Of a stretch of DNA of 36,525 nt, positions 15,198 to 23,135 are shown in pieces. Source of the stretch: Candidatus Wolfebacteria bacterium RIFCSPLOWO2_01_FULL_45_19 (GTDB lineage Bacteria > Patescibacteriota > Minisyncoccia > UBA6257 > GWB1-45-9). The DNA lies in NCBI GenBank assembly GCA_001793855.1, contig MGIR01000001.1:181384-217908 (forward strand), given 5' to 3'. Under the pieces are notes generated by a model, which worked only from the letters and a program-made list of their open reading frames with translations, did no database searches and was not told the origin of the DNA. A program made the position numbers and the translations under genes. The first letter of the stretch is position 1. Every line of letters starts with the position of its first letter.

Positions 15198-16289
15198 ATG
15201 GCAAAGTATAGCTATCTAATTTGCGGAGCGGGAAGCCAGGGCAGAGCCATTGCCTATCGTTTGGCGCGATTTCCAGATACCGCCCGGATTATGTTGGCGG
15301 ATATAAGCGAAACCGCCCTAAAAGAAGCCGAGGATAAAGTTGGCCGTGATACTTCTCTTGTGGAATTTGAATTCTTTTGCGGCAATCCGCTCAAAATATC
15401 GTATTTAGAATTGGCAAAATACGACATCGTTATTAGCGCGCTTCCGACAAATTTAAATTACAATCTGGCTAAGCTTTGCCTGAAATCGGGAGTTAATTAT
15501 TGCGACCTTGGAGGGAATCTCGCAATTACGAAAAAATTGCTGCGCTTAAATAAAAAAGCAATTGAAAAAAAGTTAAGCTTTCTTGTTGAATGCGGAATTC
15601 AGCCTGGCGCTGGAGCCGTTCTTGTTAAGGTGGGGTGCGCGACTATGAAAACTGGCGCCAAAATTGATAAGATTTTCATTTATGTAGGCGGACTTCCGCG
15701 TAATCCTGGAAAATATCCGTATTATAAAAAACTTTTCAATTTAAAAGGACTGCGCGACATACTTTATGAACCGGCATTGATTTTAGAAAACGGAAAACCT
15801 TGTTTTGTAAATCCTATAAAAGAAAAAGTGGAGAAATTCACAATCGAAAATATCGGAGAATGCGAAGCTTTGACGACTGGCGGCCTGGGTCTGCTTCCCT
15901 ATAATTTCAAAGACAAAGCGAGAAGTATGCGAGAAAAAACCTTGCGTTGGCCCGAATTTTGGACTTTCGCGAAAAATACGCCGAAAAAGGATTTTATAAA
16001 ATCCTTTGAAGCGCTTTCCGCGCGCAATGATCCCGATTTCACTTATCTTGAAATTCAAGTCATAGGCAGTTTTGAAGAGAAAGAGGTTTCAGTTATTTTA
16101 AGCTTGTACTGCGAATCGGATGAGGTATTCACGAGTATGGAAAAAACGACTGGTTTCTCCGCGGCGCATATGGCTAGATTAGTCGCTCAAGGAAAATCGG
16201 CATACGGAGTTTTACCGCCGGAAGAAGCTCTGCCGTTAAACGAAATATTTTTGGAGCTGAAAAAAAATTTTAATATTAAAACCCGCTAA
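15198..16289 (+). CDS. Saccharopine/L-lysine dehydrogenase-like oxidoreductase
   Basis: The 363-residue NAD(P)-dependent enzyme has the saccharopine dehydrogenase family fold. A Rossmann domain with GAGSQG (residues 10-15) is followed by VISALPTNLNYNLAKLCLKSGVNYCDLGGN, then a catalytic domain with ECGIQPGAG and VGGLPRNPGKYPY. The last pattern resembles L-lysine 6-dehydrogenase and carboxynorspermidine-type members. The substrate cannot be fixed from sequence. GGGG in TTAAGGGGCG provides a ribosome site. It stands alone between the divergent rplU operon and a convergent HAD gene. Confidence 0.8.
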   Translation: MAKYSYLICGAGSQGRAIAYRLARFPDTARIMLADISETALKEAEDKVGRDTSLVEFEFFCGNPLKISYLELAKYDIVISALPTNLNYNLAKLCLKSGVNYCDLGGNLAITKKLLRLNKKAIEKKLSFLVECGIQPGAGAVLVKVGCATMKTGAKIDKIFIYVGGLPRNPGKYPYYKKLFNLKGLRDILYEPALILENGKPCFVNPIKEKVEKFTIENIGECEALTTGGLGLLPYNFKDKARSMREKTLRWPEFWTFAKNTPKKDFIKSFEALSARNDPDFTYLEIQVIGSFEEKEVSVILSLYCESDEVFTSMEKTTGFSAAHMARLVAQGKSAYGVLPPEEALPLNEIFLELKKNFNIKTR

Positions 16290-16311
16290 AATTTAAGCGG
16301 GTTTATTTTTT
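16279..16311. terminator. Bidirectional terminator
   Basis: AAACCCGCT pairs with AGCGGGTTT (9 bp, 8-nt loop) with ATTTTTT on the plus side and an A/T-rich run on the other. It overlaps the last codons of the dehydrogenase and serves the convergent HAD gene as well. Confidence 0.75.
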
Positions 16312-17007
16312 ATAAATAACATCCTTCCTTTCCACAACAATCTTCCATCCGGCGCGCTTGGCATAACGATATAATTTCGAATTTGGATTGAAAGCAATCG
16401 GCTTGTCAACCATTTTAAGAAAGGCGATATCTGTTTCCGTATCCCCCACCCCGACTGAATTTCTTAACGTCAAGCCGTTTTTTTCAACTGCTCTTTTCAA
16501 AATTCTTGCTTTATCTCTTATCAATTCTGAATATAAAGTTCTTCCCGTGAAGCGCCTTTCCGACCCGACTTCATAAACCCAGCCATAAACTTTGTTAAAG
16601 CCAAGCTCTTTCGCAAAACTGTCAACTATTTCTTTAGGCGAATGAGAGATAGCAAGGAGATAATAATTTCTACGCCTTAATTCACCAATTAAATCGCGCG
16701 TATATCTATACACTCTTTTTTTGTGAAACGAAACGACTTTTTTCGCCACCTTCAAATATGTCTTCTTCGGAACTCCCTTAATGTGTTTTTCAAAAGCAAA
16801 AATAACGCGGTCTATAAAATCCCGGTAATTGCCTCTGCGGTGTAGCCACTTGCGATACGCATTAACATAAATGGAACGCACATTTGGCGGAAAAACGCCC
16901 TCGTTAACCAACGCTTCGGTTATTTCAATCAAAAAACTGGAACGAAAAATCGTCCCGTCAATGTCAAAAACAGCAACTTTTCTGAAAGTTCTTCCTTGCT
17001 TTTTCAT
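16303..17007 (-). CDS. HAD-superfamily phosphatase (IB-like)
   Basis: The 234-residue protein is a haloacid dehalogenase-type hydrolase of the phosphoserine phosphatase-like subclass. Motif I is FDIDGTIF (nucleophile Asp15), motif II is AISHSP, and motif III/IV is VGVGDTETDIAFLKMV. The helical cap lies between residues ~25 and 110. The substrate may be a phosphoserine-like, sugar or lipid phosphate. The start at 17007 is preferred over the ATG at 17064 because a promoter lies between and its -10 box ends 6 nt before this ATG. Confidence 0.85.
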   Translation of the reverse strand: MKKQGRTFRKVAVFDIDGTIFRSSFLIEITEALVNEGVFPPNVRSIYVNAYRKWLHRRGNYRDFIDRVIFAFEKHIKGVPKKTYLKVAKKVVSFHKKRVYRYTRDLIGELRRRNYYLLAISHSPKEIVDSFAKELGFNKVYGWVYEVGSERRFTGRTLYSELIRDKARILKRAVEKNGLTLRNSVGVGDTETDIAFLKMVDKPIAFNPNSKLYRYAKRAGWKIVVERKDVIYKK

Positions 17008-17013
17008 ATAACA

Positions 17014-17042
17014 ATGATACGGCAAATTGTGCTTTTTACCAA
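17014..17042 (-). promoter_or_regulatory. Promoter of HAD gene
   Basis: On the minus strand TTGGTA, 17 nt, TATCAT, then 6 nt to the ATG at 17007. It overlaps the divergent glgA promoter, so the two may compete. Confidence 0.5.
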
Positions 17043-17055
17043 TTTCAGCTATAAT
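17027..17055 (+). promoter_or_regulatory. Promoter of glycogen synthase operon
   Basis: A perfect TATAAT at 17050-17055 lies 9 nt before the ATG at 17065, with a weak TTGTGC 17 nt upstream. No ribosome site fits the short leader. Confidence 0.5.
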
Positions 17056-17064
17056 AATAAACAT

Positions 17065-18567
17065 ATGGCATCATTTATTCCATCTATTCCGTCAATTTTC
17101 GGCAAAAAAGCCGCGAAAATTCTGTTTATATCGCCAGAAGCCGCGCCGTTCGTTAAAGTAGGTGGCTTGGGCGAAGTAATGCGCGCCCTTCCCAAAGCTC
17201 TGCGCGAGCTCGGTTATGACGCGCGCGTTTTAACTCCAAAATACGCCTCAATGAACCTTGAGAACTTTCCTTTGACAAAAATATACGAAGGGCTTGAATT
17301 CGTTCCGGAAGAACTAGATCCGCACGGTCTATTCGTCTGCAACGTCCTTCAAAACGAAAGCGAAGAAGATGTAGTCGCATACTTTCTGGAAAATATGGAG
17401 TATTTTGAAAAACGCGCGAATGTTTACGGTTACGCGGACGACACCGTGCGATGGGTTCTCCTATGCAAGGCCGCGCTTGAATTCATAAAACAATCCGATT
17501 GGGTGCCGGATATAATTGTGACCAATGACTGGCAAACCGGCTTCCTTCCGGATTTTCTCAAGCACTCGTACCATCAGCACCGCAAACTCTCCGGAATCAA
17601 AACCATGTTCATAATCCACAATCTCAATTTTCAGGGAATGTTCGACCACCGATTTCTTTCGGAAACGGATTACGACTCGGGCCAAGCGGCGATTCCGGAA
17701 TTAGGCGATCCGAATATTTTAAAACTGAACGGCATGCGCCGCGGCATTATGTGGTCGGACCTCATAGTAACCGTTTCGCCGACATACTCTAAAGAAATAT
17801 TAACTACGGACTTCGGAGAAGGATTAAACGAACTGTTGAAAGAAAAACGCTCCGTGCTTTTCGGCGTTTTAAATGGAATTGATTACGACATATATAATCC
17901 GCAAAAAGACAAACTTATACCGCATCCTTTCTCTTACAATAATTTGGAAAAAAGAGCGTTAAACAAAACGGCCCTGCAGGAAAAATTCAATCTTAAAGTT
18001 GACCCGAGAAAATTTGTAATCGGAATCGTCTCACGGATGGACGAACAAAAAGGATTTGAACTGATAATGCAAATATGCAATCCCCTTTTCGAAAATGTTG
18101 ATTTTCAAATGGTAGTCGTCGGCGGAGGCGACAATAAATACCGCCTTTTTTTCCAAGAAATGGAAAAAAAATATCCGGGGCGATTTGGCGGCCACTATTT
18201 CTACGATGAAATTCTGCCGCGCCTGGTTTTTGCCGGAGCTGACGCGATACTTGTGCCCTCGCGCTTTGAGCCGTCAGGATTAGTGCAAATGGAGGCGATG
18301 CGTTACGGCGCCATACCGATTGTCCGTCACGTAGGTGGCCTTGCCGACTCCGTGCGCGATTTTGATGGCGAACAAGGAGATGGATTCGTTTTTAACAATT
18401 ACGACCCATACGCGCTTCTTGTGGCAATAGTCAGAGCAAAAGAAACATTCAGCAACAAAAAAACTTGGACAACAATAGTAAGTCACTCCATGCAAAACGA
18501 TTTCTCGTGGAAAAAATCCGCGCAGGACTACGATAAACTATTTAACATACTACTTGATAAAAAATAA
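17065..18567 (+). CDS. glgA: Glycogen/starch synthase (GT5), copy 1
   Basis: The 500-residue GT-B enzyme extends alpha-1,4-glucan from ADP- or UDP-glucose. It has the N-terminal sugar-nucleotide motif KVGGLGEV (Lys31), WQTGFLPDFL, IHNLNFQGMF, VSPTYSKEI, and the C-terminal RFEPSGLVQMEAMRYG with FNNYDP. The start at 17065 places the KVGG motif at the usual distance from the N-terminus and follows the TATAAT box. It is the first gene of a four-gene polysaccharide operon (2 bp to the GH57 gene). Confidence 0.93.
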   Translation: MASFIPSIPSIFGKKAAKILFISPEAAPFVKVGGLGEVMRALPKALRELGYDARVLTPKYASMNLENFPLTKIYEGLEFVPEELDPHGLFVCNVLQNESEEDVVAYFLENMEYFEKRANVYGYADDTVRWVLLCKAALEFIKQSDWVPDIIVTNDWQTGFLPDFLKHSYHQHRKLSGIKTMFIIHNLNFQGMFDHRFLSETDYDSGQAAIPELGDPNILKLNGMRRGIMWSDLIVTVSPTYSKEILTTDFGEGLNELLKEKRSVLFGVLNGIDYDIYNPQKDKLIPHPFSYNNLEKRALNKTALQEKFNLKVDPRKFVIGIVSRMDEQKGFELIMQICNPLFENVDFQMVVVGGGDNKYRLFFQEMEKKYPGRFGGHYFYDEILPRLVFAGADAILVPSRFEPSGLVQMEAMRYGAIPIVRHVGGLADSVRDFDGEQGDGFVFNNYDPYALLVAIVRAKETFSNKKTWTTIVSHSMQNDFSWKKSAQDYDKLFNILLDKK

Positions 18568-18569
18568 AT

Positions 18570-20060
18570 ATGTACTGGGCCAATTTTTTGCATATCTATC
18601 AGCCTATTGAGCAACAACCGGATATTTTAGAAGCCGTTGTCACGCAAAGCTACCGTCCGATTATAAACGGCTTAAAAAAGAACAAACGCGTTCGTCTTAC
18701 CCTCAACATAAACGGAGCGCTTTTGGAACTTTTCGACAAATACGGTTTCAGGGATTTAATAACAGACCTTCGCGATTTAGGCCGTGATGGCCGGATTGAA
18801 TTTACCGGGTCTGCCAAATATCACGCCCTCCTGCCGTTTCTTGAGGAAAAAGAAATGGTCCGGCAAATTGAAAACAATAACGAAACCGGAAAATTTTTTC
18901 TCGGCGAGGGATGGAAACCCACGGGTTTTTTCCCTCCGGAAATGGCTTATTCAAAAAAAATACTTCCCGTCGTTGAACATTTTGGATTTAAATGGATTAT
19001 TCTTGACGAAATCGCTTTCAATGGCAGAACGGAACAGGTTGATTATAAAAAAATTTATAAAATAGAAGGTTCCGGTCTTTATGCCATTTTCCGGGAGAGA
19101 CGACTTTCAAATCTCATAATGAGCGCTATGGTCAGGTCCGAAAAAAGCCTGCTTGAAACAATGAAAAGGGATTTGAATGGCGGCGGATATTTCGTTACGG
19201 GAATGGACGGCGAAACGTTCGGACATCACCGTCCGGGATTGGAAAATATGCTGTTTGAAATTTTTTCCTCAAAACATTTTAAATTGATAAAACTTTCCGA
19301 AATTTTTGACTTTTTCAAAGAAACGGAGCAAGTCGTTCCGGTTAAATCAACATGGGCTTCAAGCGAAGAAGATATGGAGCGAGGAATTCAATTTCTTTCA
19401 TGGTCTGATCCTGATAATATTATCCACAAATGGCAATGGGAACTGACCAATTTGACGCTGAAAGAACTCTACGCAATGCGTAAAAACGATCCGTCTTTCG
19501 CGGAAATAAGAAACAAAATGGATTCGGCGCTCGCCTCCGACCACTTTTGGTGGGCGTCAGCAAAACCATGGTGGAGCTTGGAAATGATTGAGGCGGGCGC
19601 CTATCGCCTGTTGAACGTTATACGCGGTATTCCGGGCGTTTCCGAAAGCAATCTTGAACGAGCCGGCAAACTTTATGAGGAAATTGTCTCCACGGCTTTT
19701 GAATGGAAACGCAGCGGAAAAATATATGAAATGATGATGGGAGAAAAACAACGGGTGAAAATTCCTTTTAAGGAACGGGCTTTGGAAAAAGGCGGCGGTG
19801 AAGCAGGGGTCTATCACGCGTTTTTAGATATGATGGAAAAACTTGAAAAAGAAGCTACGAAAATCGGCGAATACGAAAAGGCAATACTTTGGCGAGACGC
19901 GATACATAAAATAAAAAACAAGCAGGATATCTACGATGCCGTTCACGCGATTGACCTTTTGCGCCTGGAAATTCCTCATGAAGAAGTTGAAAAAATGCTG
20001 GATAAATACACCGAACGATACAAAAAAATTCGAGGCGGACAACCGGAACAGCGAGGATGA
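18570..20060 (+). CDS. GH57 family glucan-processing enzyme
   Basis: The 496-residue protein is a glycoside hydrolase family 57 member (alpha-amylase, 4-alpha-glucanotransferase or branching type). Visible conserved regions are: region 1 LHIYQP (residues ~7-12), region 2 GRIEFTGSAKYHALLP, region 3 FFPPEMAYS with candidate nucleophile Glu124, and region 4 MDGETFGHHRPG with candidate acid/base Asp213. These positions closely match the catalytic pair reported for the Thermococcus 4-alpha-glucanotransferase. The C-terminal third is helical. Region 1 carries Tyr-Gln-Pro rather than the usual His-Gln-Pro. It overlaps the kinase by 4 bp and probably trims, transfers or branches the product of the adjacent synthases. 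Confidence 0.85.
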   Translation: MYWANFLHIYQPIEQQPDILEAVVTQSYRPIINGLKKNKRVRLTLNINGALLELFDKYGFRDLITDLRDLGRDGRIEFTGSAKYHALLPFLEEKEMVRQIENNNETGKFFLGEGWKPTGFFPPEMAYSKKILPVVEHFGFKWIILDEIAFNGRTEQVDYKKIYKIEGSGLYAIFRERRLSNLIMSAMVRSEKSLLETMKRDLNGGGYFVTGMDGETFGHHRPGLENMLFEIFSSKHFKLIKLSEIFDFFKETEQVVPVKSTWASSEEDMERGIQFLSWSDPDNIIHKWQWELTNLTLKELYAMRKNDPSFAEIRNKMDSALASDHFWWASAKPWWSLEMIEAGAYRLLNVIRGIPGVSESNLERAGKLYEEIVSTAFEWKRSGKIYEMMMGEKQRVKIPFKERALEKGGGEAGVYHAFLDMMEKLEKEATKIGEYEKAILWRDAIHKIKNKQDIYDAVHAIDLLRLEIPHEEVEKMLDKYTERYKKIRGGQPEQRG

Positions 20061-20974
20061 GCATATTGAAGAATTTTAAAACCCTAACTAATCCGAAGGG
20101 GGTGGAAAAAATATTAAACGAGAACCGAAAATTTATCTGGGGCGAAAAAGAGCGCGCCCACGCCATGCGCGTTTCCATCACACAGTCGTATCGCGACACG
20201 CGCAGTTATAATCTTGCCGCCCGTTACGATTTTCGCTTAAAACCGTCGGCGGGCGCCAAAAAGAGGCATTCTATTTTCGCGCTCTCCCACTCAGACGGAC
20301 GGAAAAAATATGCTCACGCTATGAACGACATAATTTTCCGGCATTTTCTAGGCGCGCAAAAACAAATAACCGTGCCGCGTCCATATAAATATGTGGAACG
20401 GTATCGTTTGTTTCTTCTCGAATATATTAAAGGAAGTACGCTCGCGAGCATTCTGGTCAAAGAAAAAAGTCCGCGAACAAACCATCTTATTTCTTTAATG
20501 GACTGGTTGGCGCATCTTCATGGCGCGAAAGTTCATCCAAAAATTAAGCGACGTATTAATTTTTACCATCTGGAACATAATATAAAAGTTCTGAAAGAAA
20601 GAGGTCATAAAGACGCTCTCGCTTTTGAAAAAAAATTCAAGCGTATTAAAAAACAAATGAAACTATGGAGAAAATCGCATGGAACGACCGTCGTTCATGG
20701 GGATTTCAATCCTTCAAATGTTATTATAAAAGGAAACAGCATCGCGGTGGTGGATTTTGAAAACGTATATGTTGGCGATTATTTAATTGATGCCGCGAAT
20801 ATGCTTTCATACATAATAATGATATTGCGAGATACCGGAGCAAAAAAACAGTTTATGCGCCTCTATCAAGAAAACAGAGGCAAGCTCACCCCGTCGGAAA
20901 AAAGACGGTTTTCGTTATACGTTGATTATTTTTCTTTATTATTTAAAACACATCCTTTAGTATGGGGAAAATAA
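20057..20974 (+). CDS. APH/choline-kinase-fold sugar or small-molecule kinase
   Basis: The 305-residue protein has the aminoglycoside phosphotransferase fold: catalytic loop VVHGDFNPSN (His214, Asp216, Asn221) and metal site VVDFEN (Asp233). The N-lobe is poorly conserved. In a glycogen operon a maltokinase-like role is plausible by context, but canonical maltokinases are longer, so the substrate is unknown. It overlaps both neighbours (4 bp upstream, 13 bp with the second synthase). Confidence 0.78.
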   Translation: MSILKNFKTLTNPKGVEKILNENRKFIWGEKERAHAMRVSITQSYRDTRSYNLAARYDFRLKPSAGAKKRHSIFALSHSDGRKKYAHAMNDIIFRHFLGAQKQITVPRPYKYVERYRLFLLEYIKGSTLASILVKEKSPRTNHLISLMDWLAHLHGAKVHPKIKRRINFYHLEHNIKVLKERGHKDALAFEKKFKRIKKQMKLWRKSHGTTVVHGDFNPSNVIIKGNSIAVVDFENVYVGDYLIDAANMLSYIIMILRDTGAKKQFMRLYQENRGKLTPSEKRRFSLYVDYFSLLFKTHPLVWGK

Positions 20975-22335
20975 AGATTTTTATCGCCGCGGCGGAGGCG
21001 TCTCCGCTCGCCAAAGTCGGCGGGTTGGCCGACGTTATCGGCTCATTGCCAAAAACATTATCAAAGCTTGGAGTTCAAATTACGATTCTCCTGCCAAAAT
21101 ACAAAACTATTGACGAAAAAAAATTTAAACTGATTAAAACCAAAGAAACCGTTAAAGTCGCATTCGGCGGAAACACTGAGACGTTGCCGTTGTGGCGGAC
21201 AACTTTGCCGGACAGCAAAGTTCCGATAATTCTTTTTGAACATAAATCATGGATTAGTCGCGGTGGCATATATGCGACGCCAAGCGCGGAACCGAGCGGA
21301 CACGAATCCGAACTGCAACGTTTTGGAGTTTTTTCATCAGCGATAGCGGAATATGCGTCAAAAAACGGGGACTCTTCAACAATACTTCATTGCAACGATT
21401 GGCATGTCGCGCTTGCGATTCCGATTATGCGCGGTCTGCTCAGAAATAAAAAGGTTCACGCCCTTATTACAATCCACAATCTCGCTTACCAAGGAATATA
21501 TTCAGAAAAAATCGCGCTAAAAATACTCGGAAAGGATATTTTTTCAATTATTCCAAAACAAGCGAAAAACAAAGGCAATATAAATCTCTTTGCTTCCGGC
21601 ATACTAGCTTCTAATTGGACGTCAACGGTCAGCCCGACATACCGCGAAGAAATCTTAAAACCCGAAAATGGGGCGGGGCTTGATTGGGCGCTTCGCGCCA
21701 AAAAAAATAAATTCGTCGGTATTCTTAACGGTATTGATTACAAATCGTGGCCGCCGCAAAAACGCTTCAAAACTGAGAAAGCTTTCTTGTGCGGAATGGT
21801 TTCCAGAATCGCGGAACAAAAGGGGTTTGATATTCTTCTACCGGCAATGCTTGATGTTTTAAACAAAGACAAACGCATTAAATTCACGATTCTTGGAGTA
21901 GGAGAACCGCTTTACGTGGCCAAACTAAAAAAATATACTAAACAATTTGCTGGACGAGTAACATTTATAAATCGTTTTGACGAAGCCGCCGCTCAAAAAA
22001 TTTACGCGAATTCCGACGCATTTCTAATACCGTCTCGATTTGAACCCTCCGGCCTCGGACAAATGATTTCAATGCGGTACGGAACTTTGCCCATCGCGCG
22101 AGCTACCGGAGGATTAAAAGATACCATCAACAACTTGGAAGACGGATTTTTATTCGGTCCGTATAGCAGGCAAGCGCTTGCGGATTGCATATTGCGCGCG
22201 GCAAAATTGTTTTTTAATAATCCGAAAAAATGGAACGCTATGCGAAAAAACGCGGCAAGAAAAGATTTTTCATGGAAAAAATCCGCTCTGGAATACAAAA
22301 AGCTATTCAGCGAAATTCTCCAACACAAGAATTAA
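20962..22335 (+). CDS. glgA: Glycogen/starch synthase (GT5), copy 2
   Basis: The 457-residue GT5 enzyme is clearly diverged from copy 1. It carries AKVGGLADVIGSLPKTL (Lys18), NDWHVALAIPIM, IHNLAYQGIYS, VSPTYREEIL, SRIAEQKGFD and RFEPSGLGQMISMRYG. It lacks some of copy 1's length between the two Rossmann domains. Two synthases in one operon suggest different acceptors or a priming/elongation split. The gene end overlaps the convergent CAP gene by 29 bp. Confidence 0.92.
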   Translation: MGKIKIFIAAAEASPLAKVGGLADVIGSLPKTLSKLGVQITILLPKYKTIDEKKFKLIKTKETVKVAFGGNTETLPLWRTTLPDSKVPIILFEHKSWISRGGIYATPSAEPSGHESELQRFGVFSSAIAEYASKNGDSSTILHCNDWHVALAIPIMRGLLRNKKVHALITIHNLAYQGIYSEKIALKILGKDIFSIIPKQAKNKGNINLFASGILASNWTSTVSPTYREEILKPENGAGLDWALRAKKNKFVGILNGIDYKSWPPQKRFKTEKAFLCGMVSRIAEQKGFDILLPAMLDVLNKDKRIKFTILGVGEPLYVAKLKKYTKQFAGRVTFINRFDEAAAQKIYANSDAFLIPSRFEPSGLGQMISMRYGTLPIARATGGLKDTINNLEDGFLFGPYSRQALADCILRAAKLFFNNPKKWNAMRKNAARKDFSWKKSALEYKKLFSEILQHKN

Positions 22336-23134
22336 AAACACCTACTTGCGAATTATAAACGCGTATTTGTTCGCGCAAGTTTTCCAGAATTAAGTTATAT
22401 TGCGACACAAGCTCGTTATATTCATTAACATTCCGGCTATCTCCGCGCCGCTTATTTAATTCGTTTTCAAGCATCTTAAGTTCAATTTCCAGATTTTCAA
22501 TTGTCTGACGCAATACCGCGTCTGGCTGGGAACATACGGCTGCCGAAACGCCAAAAATCTGAACTGCGAGCCATGTCTGCCTGCCTTCAAACATTCCCCT
22601 GCCCACGGCGGCGCCTATTCCCAAATATTTTGGGTGCAAAATGTTGGCGCGATGTCCCGGACTATCCATCCAAACCTGAACCAACGCCGCGTCATTCTCA
22701 AAATTTCCCAGGGCCAAATTTTCTCCTATAATCAAAAATTCAAATCCTGCTTCAGACGCGAATTTTGCCGCATCAGTTCCGTCCGCCGCTACATGCGCGA
22801 AATACTGTCCAAAGAACATATCTTGCAGCTTTGCCGCGGCCGCCGAGTTAAGCAGAGCATTTTCTGACAAAGGCAACAAGCCATTTTCAGCTCTTTGCGA
22901 ATTTGTTTGAAAAATTACGCCAAAACGCGTAAGGGTTGACGCGGGCGACGGCGATGATATTTCCCTTCTTAGCGGCGGCGGCGAAATTACGTTACGCGGC
23001 ATTTCTTCCGAAATTATCTCCGATATCGGCGGAACATCGTTTGCCGGAAATTCCGGCGACTGCGCGCCAAAATAAAAAACCACCGCAGTCGCGACAATAA
23101 ATAAGGCGAATAAAAATTTCAACAAAAAAACCAT
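22307..23134 (-). CDS. Membrane-anchored CAP/SCP-domain protein
   Basis: The 275-residue protein has an N-terminal signal/anchor helix (residues ~3-23), a Pro/Ser-rich linker, and a CAP (SCP/PR-1) domain from ~65 to 205: NSQRAENGLLPL, SAAAAKLQDMFFGQYFAHVA, GENLALGNF, WMDSPGHRANIL and YLGIGAAVGRG. The conserved His and Glu of the CAP pocket are present (FAHVA, GENLA, GHR). A C-terminal coiled coil follows (~215-265). Such bacterial proteins are extracellular and of uncertain function. It begins 1 bp after the stop of the FAD dehydrogenase gene. Confidence 0.87.
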   Translation of the reverse strand: MVFLLKFLFALFIVATAVVFYFGAQSPEFPANDVPPISEIISEEMPRNVISPPPLRREISSPSPASTLTRFGVIFQTNSQRAENGLLPLSENALLNSAAAAKLQDMFFGQYFAHVAADGTDAAKFASEAGFEFLIIGENLALGNFENDAALVQVWMDSPGHRANILHPKYLGIGAAVGRGMFEGRQTWLAVQIFGVSAAVCSQPDAVLRQTIENLEIELKMLENELNKRRGDSRNVNEYNELVSQYNLILENLREQIRVYNSQVGVFNSCVGEFR

Positions 23135-23135
23135 T

